64,000 bases of DNA from contig NZ_PYLQ01000010.1 in the NCBI RefSeq assembly GCF_003024685.1, positions 23,340 through 87,339 of the forward strand, in the 5' to 3' direction. The notes beneath the pieces were generated by a model. That model was not told the origin of the DNA, ran no database searches, and saw only the letters and a list, made by a program, of their open reading frames with translations. The position numbers and the translations under genes were made by a program. Below, one piece after another: positions 6,571-14,246 of this stretch. The DNA is from Faecalibacillus intestinalis. GTDB taxonomy: Bacteria; Bacillota_I; Bacilli_A; Erysipelotrichales; Coprobacillaceae. Position 1 is the first letter of the stretch. Each line of letters begins with the position of its first letter.

Positions 6571-8120
6571 TAGAACTGTTTCCTTTCTACTTTTAACTTA
6601 AGATCGTTTTTCAATGTGAACTGGATATCCAATGTTCCCACTTCAATCGAATCAACTAAAGTATTGAAGATTTCTTCATCCAGTGCAGTGATTTCTTTTA
6701 CTGATTCCAGACATTCAATGATGATCTGTGTCTGTATCACTTCAAATCTCTGATAGATTTTTTCATTGAGTTTGCACTTTTGCATTTCAAAAACTGATTT
6801 GTCTACCAGCAACTCGTTATGCTTTTTCTTATAATCTTCCAGACTTATAAGATCTTTCTGATAATATCGAACAAGTGTATTGATAGAACTGCTTACTTTT
6901 TTAAGTTCACGATTAACGAGATCAAGTTCACATTTGTCATCGTCATTTGTCGTAAAATTCACAATATGTTTTTTATAGGCTTCCAAAACATGAATATTTT
7001 CTTTGAGCTTATAAAAGATTTTTAAAAATGCATCTTCTATTTCATCCGTTCCAATCATTTTTACTTCACATTTCTTTGCTGAAGTAACATGATTACTGCA
7101 ACTCCAATATTCTTTATTCCTCAACACACTTCTTTTAAAAGTTCCACCACAATGTTCACATTTTATTTTTGATGTCAGCAGATATTCTCTATTTCCATCT
7201 GTCTGATTTTTATTGAACTTCAACTTGTTGTTCACAAGTTTTTCATTTGCCTTTTCAAAAAGTTCACGATCAATGATTTTTGGGAACACATCGTAAACAT
7301 AATACTGTGCAAGTTCACCTTTATTTGTGACTAACTTATAAGGAAAGACATCAGGTGAATACTTTTTTTGAAGAAGCATATCTCCACAATACCTTTCATT
7401 TTTAAGCATTGATGAAACTGTGGACTGTGACCACTTTTTCTTTTTGAAATAATGTTTATTCAGATAATCCACAAGTTTTGTTACCGAAAAATCTTTATTC
7501 ACATATTTATTAAAGATATCTTCAACAATCTTTGCTTCATCATCTATGACTTTTACTTCACCATCTATTCTTTGATAACCAAACGGCAACTTCGGTTGGT
7601 TATATCTTCCTTCTTTTGCTCTTGTACGAAATGCCCATTTCTGTGCATTTGAAATTGCTTTTGATTCAATTTCGGCACAGGCAGCATAGACAGCAAGCAT
7701 CATTTCACTTCCCATTTTTGCTGTATCGATTTTTTCTGTCATAAAATAAACGGAGACACCTATTGATTTCAGTTCTCTTACTACTGAAAGTGTCTCCGTT
7801 ATATTTCGTGCAAATCGACTGATCGATTTAGTAATTATTCTATTTATAAGACCTTTTCGACAGTCTTCAATCATTTGAAGAAAACCATCTCTCTTGTCCA
7901 TTCTTGTTCCAGTTATTCCTTCATCTGTATAGATCTTAACCAGTTTCGAATTTTCAAGACTGTTGACATAGGATTCATAGAAGTCAACCTGATTGTTATA
8001 TGAATTAAGCTGATCTTCACTGTCTGAACTGACTCTTGCATAACAGCCAACAAGATTGATTCTGTTTACAAATCTTTCCAGTGGTTCGATAATGCGTACT
8101 TGTTTTTGAGCATGAGCCAT
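6570..8120 (-). CDS. Large serine recombinase 2 (516 aa)
   Basis: The start chosen is the ATG at 8120 (MAHAQKQVRI), which has AAAGGGGA about 9 nt upstream; the frame stays open to 8159 but without a better signal. The catalytic domain contains 'CYARVSSDSEDQLNSYNNQ' with the nucleophilic Ser, 'DEGITGTRMDKRDGF' and 'TKSISRFARN'. Then the Recombinase domain ('LPFGYQRIDGE...SSMLKNERYCGDMLLQKK'), a zinc ribbon ('CEHCGGTFKR...WSCSNH...C') and a coiled coil. It is clearly homologous to the recombinase at 4373 but not a recent duplicate. Paired or triple recombinases of this kind occur in Clostridiales-type ICEs, where both may be needed for transposition. Confidence 0.92.
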   Translation of the reverse strand: MAHAQKQVRIIEPLERFVNRINLVGCYARVSSDSEDQLNSYNNQVDFYESYVNSLENSKLVKIYTDEGITGTRMDKRDGFLQMIEDCRKGLINRIITKSISRFARNITETLSVVRELKSIGVSVYFMTEKIDTAKMGSEMMLAVYAACAEIESKAISNAQKWAFRTRAKEGRYNQPKLPFGYQRIDGEVKVIDDEAKIVEDIFNKYVNKDFSVTKLVDYLNKHYFKKKKWSQSTVSSMLKNERYCGDMLLQKKYSPDVFPYKLVTNKGELAQYYVYDVFPKIIDRELFEKANEKLVNNKLKFNKNQTDGNREYLLTSKIKCEHCGGTFKRSVLRNKEYWSCSNHVTSAKKCEVKMIGTDEIEDAFLKIFYKLKENIHVLEAYKKHIVNFTTNDDDKCELDLVNRELKKVSSSINTLVRYYQKDLISLEDYKKKHNELLVDKSVFEMQKCKLNEKIYQRFEVIQTQIIIECLESVKEITALDEEIFNTLVDSIEVGTLDIQFTLKNDLKLKVERKQF

Positions 8121-8205
8121 TCTAAAAATCCCCTTTCTTATCACCACATACAGTACCACAACTTTTTCGATCTATCCATGATATTATTCACTTTATTTTG
8201 TGAAT

Positions 8206-8346
8206 TTAAAAATGATATCTGACAAGTGGATTACATTCTTCTTCATACTTTTTCAGAACTTTATTGGCAACATTTTTAGTGATCTTTTTATAGGTGACAA
8301 GTTTCTTCAGGCATGTATATATGTAATAGTAATCAAAGATATCCAT
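8206..8346 (-). CDS. Possible small protein (46 aa) upstream of recombinase 2
   Basis: ATG at 8346, four bases after the stop of the 8351-9061 gene, stop at 8206. Reads MDIFDYYYIYTCLKKLVTYK and continues lysine-rich and helical to NPLVRYHF. Composition looks protein-like and spacing fits an operon, but no strong ribosome binding site is seen. No family recognised. Confidence 0.4.
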   Translation of the reverse strand: MDIFDYYYIYTCLKKLVTYKKITKNVANKVLKKYEEECNPLVRYHF

Positions 8347-8350
8347 TCAA

Positions 8351-9061
8351 TCAGTTAACCATGCCTTTCATCTGTAATGAAATTTCAGCTTCTGGCTGTG
8401 CATAGTAACTGTCTACTTTCAGATTATTTTCCAATGCAAAGTCAACAACATCCTGTTGCATTTGTTTTGAAAAAGAATCAGGTTCAATAAGTACCAGATG
8501 GTCACACTTTTCATTTTTTATGACATCTCCAATCTGTTTTTTAAATTCTTCATTCAGATTTGAAAGTTGAATAACAACAGCATGATCCAAATCATACTTG
8601 GATACATATTCTCGTACACAATCATGAGTGGCTTCACTGTTTGAATTGCTAGTTACAAACAGTGGCTTATTATTAACAGCTGATTCTAATGCACTGTTAA
8701 TTACAGCTTTCAAAGTATGAACCTGTCTTTCGTTGAATTCATTGAACACATTCTGAATAAGACGACCACTGTCACGTTCATAGACTTCAAAGCCATTATC
8801 TTCAAATGCCTTAAGAAGTCTTCCATCATTGAATGCATTAGCAAACACAATACAGTCACCATCAGTAACAAATGTCCTGCTTGTTGTAAGATCCTTTATT
8901 GTATTCACAAACTTCTCTGGTTCATAAAAAGCATTGGAAAAATGAAAATGCAATTCTCCAGTAAGTTCATAATTGTTTTTAGCAGCAAACTCCATATATT
9001 CCTCTAACTGCTTCGAAGAAAGTTTATTTTCTTCAGGTGTTAAAATATGTACTCTTTTCAT
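8351..9061 (-). CDS. Unknown protein of the recombination module (236 aa)
   Basis: Start taken at 9061 (MKRVHILTPEENKL), with AAAGGA about 9 nt upstream; the longer open frame to 9121 would overlap the upstream small gene. The body alternates hydrophobic strands and charged helices ('DGDCIVFANAFNDGRLLKAFEDNGFEVYERDSGRLI', 'DHAVVIQLSNLNEEF', 'CDHLVLIEPDSFSKQM'), suggesting two Rossmann-like halves reminiscent of the resolvase fold but without a catalytic Ser motif. It lies upstream of recombinase 2 in the same orientation. An accessory recombination factor is possible; function unknown. Confidence 0.7.
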   Translation of the reverse strand: MKRVHILTPEENKLSSKQLEEYMEFAAKNNYELTGELHFHFSNAFYEPEKFVNTIKDLTTSRTFVTDGDCIVFANAFNDGRLLKAFEDNGFEVYERDSGRLIQNVFNEFNERQVHTLKAVINSALESAVNNKPLFVTSNSNSEATHDCVREYVSKYDLDHAVVIQLSNLNEEFKKQIGDVIKNEKCDHLVLIEPDSFSKQMQQDVVDFALENNLKVDSYYAQPEAEISLQMKGMVN

Positions 9062-9065
9062 AAGA

Positions 9066-9344
9066 TCAATCCTTTCTTTTATTAACACAATGATGACACC
9101 TGCAAAAAGTACAGGTGTCACGATCTATCAATAAACGTATCGGTTCAAGTCTGTTTTCCAATGTCCAAACCAGCTTCTGTATAGGATCATCAAGAACATA
9201 CGACACACGTGTCAAAGACCACTCCTCAATTGTTGCGACGGTTTGTTCACGCTCGACTATTGAATAGAGTGAAGTATCATTTACGCTTTCATAACGGCAA
9301 AGGTCTATCCCCACCTTTTTATGATCAGTTGTTTCTCGCTCCAA
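9066..9344 (-). CDS. Possible small protein (92 aa), TTG start
   Basis: Open frame from a TTG at 9344 to a stop 4 nt before the ATG of the next gene. The central part 'TRVSYVLDDPIQKLVWTLENRLEPIRLLI' looks like a genuine amphipathic helix pair, and the tail has a cysteine cluster ('CTFCRCHHC'). The tight spacing to the next gene favours a real gene; the weak start and higher GC leave doubt. No family recognised. Confidence 0.45.
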   Translation of the reverse strand: MERETTDHKKVGIDLCRYESVNDTSLYSIVEREQTVATIEEWSLTRVSYVLDDPIQKLVWTLENRLEPIRLLIDRDTCTFCRCHHCVNKRKD

Positions 9345-9557
9345 TACGAAACAGAGAAGAAATTCACATTTTATTGTGACCTTACATTTCTATGTTCACA
9401 TATTCTCTTGGCGCAACTATCAACGTGCTAGAAAACTTTTTGTTGCTGATTCAGACTATTCTGTTTTCAATGTCCTCTTGAGAGGAGATGCTTAATAACT
9501 CCCCTCATATATAACTGGACATTTTTTTATATCTTGATAACCAAATAAAAAAATAAG

Positions 9558-10016
9558 TTACATTTTTGACTTATTTTTGATATTTTCTATTATTCTTTTT
9601 TTACGTTTATGTATCGCTGGTTGAGAAACTCCCATCAAGGTTGAAAGTTCTCTTTCTGTTTTATTCTTAATGAGAAGATTTGTAATAAGATCCCTATCTT
9701 CTTTTGAAAGCTGATTAATGATATTCATTACATTTTCAACTTCTTCATTAATATTTAAAGTATCATATTGATTATTATCATCCGCAACTTTATCAACAAG
9801 TGCTGTATTATTATTATCTAACTGATCTAAACTGAATACTTTAAACTCGTTTCTCTTTTCTTTTTCTCGTTCTTCTTTTTTAAATGAGTTATAACAAATT
9901 TTATATACTTCTTCCGATACCTCATGGTATTGACCTTTTATTTTAAAATAATAGTGTTTGTTTCCTTTAAGATCTCTTTTGATCCAAAAATAGTTTCTTT
10001 TATAATCGTTTTCCAT
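9558..10016 (-). CDS. Sigma-70-like regulator of the ICE (152 aa)
   Basis: The C-terminal 50 residues ('INQLSKEDRDLITNLLIKNK', then 'TERELSTLMGVSQPAIHKRK') form a sigma region-4 helix-turn-helix. The N-terminus ('YFWIKRDLKGNKHYYFKIKGQYHEVSEEVYK') is the standard start of small sigma-like proteins found in Tn916/Tn1549-type elements. Such proteins regulate the adjacent recombinase and transfer genes. It lies upstream of the recombination module, in the same direction, after ~210 bp of non-coding sequence. A typical -10/-35-binding region 2 is not obvious, so it may act as an activator rather than a full sigma factor. Confidence 0.82.
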   Translation of the reverse strand: MENDYKRNYFWIKRDLKGNKHYYFKIKGQYHEVSEEVYKICYNSFKKEEREKEKRNEFKVFSLDQLDNNNTALVDKVADDNNQYDTLNINEEVENVMNIINQLSKEDRDLITNLLIKNKTERELSTLMGVSQPAIHKRKKRIIENIKNKSKM

Positions 10017-10102
10017 CCTATCTTCCTCCCGTATTTTTTTGGCTGAAGATAATCAGGAGGAGATCTGATTTTGTGCACAAATACATCCCCTTAATAGACA
10101 AT

Positions 10103-10139
10103 GTCTAAAGCGGGGTATAAAAAAAGTAGTGCTTTAGAC
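10103..10139. repeat. 9-bp inverted repeat
   Basis: GTCTAAAGC (10103-10111) and GCTTTAGAC (10131-10139) with a 19-nt spacer containing an A-run, in the ~225-bp gap upstream of the sigma-like gene. Terminator of the 10242-10919 gene or an operator. Confidence 0.5.
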
Positions 10140-10241
10140 TTCGTCTAATTTCACTACCGATACAATTATTAACTTTTTCATAATAAAACTATATATAGAA
10201 TTGGCTTATCATCATGTTATTGACACCAACTCTCCTATGTT

Positions 10242-10919
10242 TTAATATTCTCCAATATAACTAATATTACAAATTGTAATTATTATAGAGATAATAGACG
10301 CTATTAGAAGTGCGCCCACTACATAACTATGCCCGCTAATATCACTTTCAGATGCATTCAATAACCCTGTTGTACATATAATCATTACAAAAAAGCCTAT
10401 GTTAGCAATAATATATCGTGCATAATGCATTGGATATTTCATTCTTTTCTTTAATCTTTTATACTCTTTTTTTATATTAGATTCCAATTTATACTTTTTA
10501 TATGATCGCATAGATTGTTCCCACCTTTTTTCACTATCGGCTTCTGTATTGACTGTATGTTCTGTATTAGTATTATTTGTATGTTTTTCATTAAATATAT
10601 CTTCGAACAAATTTATGGTACGTCCATCAAGCAGAACTAATTTATCTCTTTCATTTTCTATTAAATTTTTATAATAATTTTTTATTATTTCATCTATCTC
10701 ACTTGCTGATTTATTTAAGCAATGACTTCTTTTTATAAGTACTATTTGCAAATACATATCCTTATATATTTCAAACTTACTTTTTATCAATTCTTCCCTT
10801 TTTGGATCACCTGTTGCTTTTTTCTTAAACCAAACGTTTAATCCTACTCCAATAGCTGCTATTACGGTTGTAACAGTTAGTGACATTGAATTTTCAAATA
10901 TATTTATAATCTCATTCAT
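10242..10919 (-). CDS. Membrane protein of unknown function (225 aa)
   Basis: Start at 10919 (MNEIINIFENSMSL), one base after the stop of the upstream gene. One transmembrane segment near the N-terminus ('SLTVTTVIAAIGVGLNVWF'), a long charged cytoplasmic helix region, and two C-terminal membrane segments ('YIIANIGFFVMIICTTGLL', 'VVGALLIASIISIIITICNI'). It forms a tight pair with the gene at 10921-12150. Not found in the usual ICE backbone, so probably cargo. No family recognised; a two-component membrane system (possibly defence) is only a guess. Confidence 0.75.
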   Translation of the reverse strand: MNEIINIFENSMSLTVTTVIAAIGVGLNVWFKKKATGDPKREELIKSKFEIYKDMYLQIVLIKRSHCLNKSASEIDEIIKNYYKNLIENERDKLVLLDGRTINLFEDIFNEKHTNNTNTEHTVNTEADSEKRWEQSMRSYKKYKLESNIKKEYKRLKKRMKYPMHYARYIIANIGFFVMIICTTGLLNASESDISGHSYVVGALLIASIISIIITICNISYIGEY

Positions 10920-10920
10920 T

Positions 10921-12150
10921 TTATTTCTCTTTCTCAACCCTGTCTAAAAGACTTGCCATATGCCCCATTATTTCATTATTATCAATTTTAGTAACAGATT
11001 CTACATAATGTGAAAAATAAACTTCTAAATTTCTTAGTGGATAATCTTTATTTATTTCCTCACCACTTATTTTAGCACTTACGTATTCATTAATATAATC
11101 ATTTAAATAATCTATCATAATTTGTTTGCTATCAACTTTATTTGACATAGCATTTTCAAATATTTTACTGTATTTGTTTCTAAAATTTTCAGTACATATA
11201 AGATTACCTATAAAATATCCATACTCCTCTGCGGGTACTTCATTACCTGCTGTTTCATCAGTATTACTAAGGATATTTTTTGCACTTTGTAACAACCTAA
11301 TAACTTCATCGCATTTAATATCATTTCTATAATTTCTTATCAAAGTAATAATTAGAGATAAATCATTTATATTTCTTTCTTGGAGCTTTATCATAGCTTG
11401 TTTAATATCATTAACCAGTGTTTGATCTCTATACACTGATACATCATAATTATCATCTAGATACTTAATTATTGAACTAATTTTTTTATTAAATTTTTCT
11501 TCACCTATAATATCTCCATTAATATTTTTGAATTGAACAAGTGTTGATTTATTTTTATTTATTTCTTTTATAAAATTATATCCTCTTTGTTCAAAGCAAT
11601 CATTTACAAAATAAACCGATTCATTATAAATAGTCGTTGCTTTTACAGCTATAAATTGAGACAAGAAATATTTTTCTTGATCTAATACAATATAATTATC
11701 AATTCCTGTATCATTCTCACCACAAGACATATCATGCAATTCATCAATATGAAGTAAACGTGCATTAAAACCAAAATAAAATACTTTAACATTAATTAAT
11801 ACAATTCCCTCTTGCTTAAGGGATTTAAAATTAATCACCTTTTTGCCCTCGATATTTTTCAAATGAAAAAAAGGTCTTGATTCTATATATCTCAATTCAA
11901 TTTCTTTATCCTTATATTTTTTTGAGTCCATATGATGAATTGACCAAGTTGTACCAATTGTTAAAAATGTTCCAAAAACACTTATACTTTGTCTTATTGC
12001 ATCTTGATAAAATGTACTAAAGTGATTTTTTATAAATCCATGGCTATTTAAACAATCTAATATAAAAATACCACCTAAATAAATTCCAGTAATTATTAAC
12101 ATACATATTATTATGTTTATTAAATAAGTTAATTTAGATTTTGTTTTCAT
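10921..12150 (-). CDS. Membrane protein of unknown function (409 aa), partner of 10242-10919
   Basis: ATG at 12150 (MKTKSKLTYLINIII). AGGAGG lies ~15 nt upstream, farther than usual, and an extension to 12213 is open but lacks a signal. Two N-terminal membrane segments ('LINIIICMLIITGIYLGGIF' and 'ISVFGTFLTIGTTWSIHHM') precede a ~320-residue soluble domain with an N-terminal beta-rich part and a helical C-terminal part. No catalytic motif is evident. Its stop is immediately followed by the next gene's start, so the two are translationally coupled. AT-rich even relative to the element; probably transferred cargo. Confidence 0.75.
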   Translation of the reverse strand: MKTKSKLTYLINIIICMLIITGIYLGGIFILDCLNSHGFIKNHFSTFYQDAIRQSISVFGTFLTIGTTWSIHHMDSKKYKDKEIELRYIESRPFFHLKNIEGKKVINFKSLKQEGIVLINVKVFYFGFNARLLHIDELHDMSCGENDTGIDNYIVLDQEKYFLSQFIAVKATTIYNESVYFVNDCFEQRGYNFIKEINKNKSTLVQFKNINGDIIGEEKFNKKISSIIKYLDDNYDVSVYRDQTLVNDIKQAMIKLQERNINDLSLIITLIRNYRNDIKCDEVIRLLQSAKNILSNTDETAGNEVPAEEYGYFIGNLICTENFRNKYSKIFENAMSNKVDSKQIMIDYLNDYINEYVSAKISGEEINKDYPLRNLEVYFSHYVESVTKIDNNEIMGHMASLLDRVEKEK

Positions 12151-12454
12151 TTTATTTATTTTTCTTCCTCCTAAATATTTAAAAATATTTTTCTTAAAAT
12201 AAATTTTAATCACATTTAAAAAATTATGAATTACTCATTAATTTTTATAAATGTATTAGAAACCGTAATTATTGATTATTATAATTTTTAATTAATTTCT
12301 ATTATTTGTCCTATTTTAAATTAGTTATAAAAATAATTTTTTGCAAAAGATAAAGTTTATAGCATTTCTACTATAAACTTTAGTAATTGTATGTTTCTAA
12401 AATTCAAATAAACTAATTTACATATTTATAATCCATTCGCATTTATTGAATTAT

Positions 12455-12865
12455 CTATTCACTTGCGGCTTGTTTTATAGCAAGATAAAGCGTATAAAGA
12501 TTGCTTTCTTCACTAGCTTGATATACTTTCATACAAGAAACAACTGGTAAAAAACTGATTCCATTGTCTAAGACAACTTGTACATTGATTTCAGCATCTT
12601 TTCCATCATCTGTTACCCATTTTCCACCAAATTCTTTAATAAAGACATCTCCTACGTAAGCACCTAAAGAAAAGAGAATTTGTCCTACATTCTTACTTAA
12701 AATACCATCTGGCCTATTTTCTTCTTTAAAGAAACGATCTATTTCTTTTAAACTTTCTACACTATAATCAGCTTGATAATTTGATGAATTTAATGCTTTG
12801 GCTACCCATTTAGAAGCTAATTCTAAATCGTCTATTAAATTTCTTTTTTTCTTTTTAAAAAACAT
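12455..12865 (-). CDS. Small protein in the Rhs operon, candidate immunity (136 aa)
   Basis: Basic N-terminal tip (MFFKKKKRNL), then an alpha/beta domain with 'ILSKNVGQILFSLGAYVGDVFIKEFGGKWV', a pattern resembling DUF3806-type proteins. It follows the 433-aa gene by 11 bp and is the last gene of the agr-Rhs unit. Small, soluble, without a signal peptide: features of an immunity protein. Whether it or its neighbour neutralises the Rhs toxin cannot be told from sequence. Confidence 0.65.
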   Translation of the reverse strand: MFFKKKKRNLIDDLELASKWVAKALNSSNYQADYSVESLKEIDRFFKEENRPDGILSKNVGQILFSLGAYVGDVFIKEFGGKWVTDDGKDAEINVQVVLDNGISFLPVVSCMKVYQASEESNLYTLYLAIKQAASE

Positions 12866-12876
12866 ATGTTTTCCTC

Positions 12877-14178
12877 CTATTTCATTTTTCTTATTTTAGC
12901 ACTTCTATTCATTCTATCAAATTCCGAAACAACTTCTTTTATTTCAGTTTTATTCAATTTATCTTTTCGTATTTCCAGATTTATAACAAATTTAAGATCT
13001 TCATCTTCATAGTAATATTGTTTATCAACAATCTTTTCATCTTCTTTTTCTAATAAATACTTATGTTCATTAATTTTTGAAAACTGATATCCCTTTTGTT
13101 TCGCAAATTCATATGGATCATCTTCAAATTGTTCAATTGAAATCATTGCTTCTGTCTCAAAAATACTTTTTACATCTGACTCTTCATCTTTAATATACAA
13201 CAACAATCCCAATAAAGACGCATCGACTAAACAGTCTTCATCCATCTTTCTAAAATGAGTTTTCTTATATTTACTTAATAATATTTCTTTATAAAAAATA
13301 TCTGCGGGAATAATGTGTTTATTTTTCAATCCTTTTCTTGACTCTTTTTGAACTGAATTATTATAAAAATAAATTGGTTTATAAGGTATAAGATTTTCCA
13401 TACTGTAAAGACAATCCGATCCCTCTAACAGACTTAATTTTGAAGAAATTTCTTTTGCAATTTTATCTATTTGATAATAATGCCTAATTTTCCATTCTTT
13501 AAAAAGAACTCTTTCCTGCATTAAATCTTCATAGAGTTGTATTTCAATACCATTCTTTGTTTCTTCTGAATGATAAACATAGGGACATGATAACAATCTT
13601 TCTTTATCAAAATACTCAAGCATATAGCGACCAAAATACATTTTCCTGCTGAGGCCAACGTTGATTCCTAATTCATCATAAATTCGTAATGAATCGCTTC
13701 TCAATTTATAATTAGCTTTCATTTTTTTGAAACGATTAAACCATTTATTATATAAATCTTCTTGAGCTTGCGCTTGATATTCGTATATTTTTTCATCTAT
13801 CACATGAATCATAAAATAGCGATCTCGAAAAAGAGCCTTTAAAATATCCAAACATTGATTAATAATTGATGTATCATTTTTACACTTTAAAAGAATATAC
13901 GAAATTCCCATAACATGCTCTGTCTGTTCCATTCTAAAATAAAGATCATCATTAAAGGAAAAAAATGACAAATACCAATACCATAAATTGCCATTATTTA
14001 AAACCCATTCCGTTTCTTCATTGGCATTTTTTGAAAGCAATGATGAGAATCTTTCGGAACGAATATTGCTCCATGTAAGATTTTCTCTTAAATTTAATTG
14101 AGCTAATAAGCTTTTCATAAATTCTGTATTGACAAATTCTCTTGTAATAAATGTAATCTTTATTGAAATCCTATCCAT
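12877..14178 (-). CDS. Unknown protein directly downstream of the Rhs toxin (433 aa)
   Basis: No signal peptide or membrane segment; no family recognised. Rich in aromatic and charged residues ('NNGNLWYWYLSFFSFNDDLYFRME'), with a helical middle and an acidic C-terminal third. It starts 68 bp after the Rhs stop, in the same direction, and is followed closely by the 136-aa gene. Position suggests immunity to, or chaperoning of, the toxin. At 433 residues it is long for an immunity protein, so an adaptor/chaperone role is also plausible. Confidence 0.7.
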   Translation of the reverse strand: MDRISIKITFITREFVNTEFMKSLLAQLNLRENLTWSNIRSERFSSLLSKNANEETEWVLNNGNLWYWYLSFFSFNDDLYFRMEQTEHVMGISYILLKCKNDTSIINQCLDILKALFRDRYFMIHVIDEKIYEYQAQAQEDLYNKWFNRFKKMKANYKLRSDSLRIYDELGINVGLSRKMYFGRYMLEYFDKERLLSCPYVYHSEETKNGIEIQLYEDLMQERVLFKEWKIRHYYQIDKIAKEISSKLSLLEGSDCLYSMENLIPYKPIYFYNNSVQKESRKGLKNKHIIPADIFYKEILLSKYKKTHFRKMDEDCLVDASLLGLLLYIKDEESDVKSIFETEAMISIEQFEDDPYEFAKQKGYQFSKINEHKYLLEKEDEKIVDKQYYYEDEDLKFVINLEIRKDKLNKTEIKEVVSEFDRMNRSAKIRKMK

Positions 14179-14246
14179 AAAAACTCCTTTTTATCAAATC
14201 TACTGCATTGCATAATTAATGATGCAATGCAGTAATCATGTTAATA

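Noticed and set aside
10103..10139. Inverted repeat as an alternative oriT
   Set aside because: It is far from the relaxase and lies beside the sigma-like gene; a terminator or operator is more likely.
12151..12213. Longer start for the 409-aa membrane protein, or an ATA start nearer to the AGGAGG
   Set aside because: No start signal supports the extension, and ATA initiation is too rare to propose without data; ATG at 12150 is kept.
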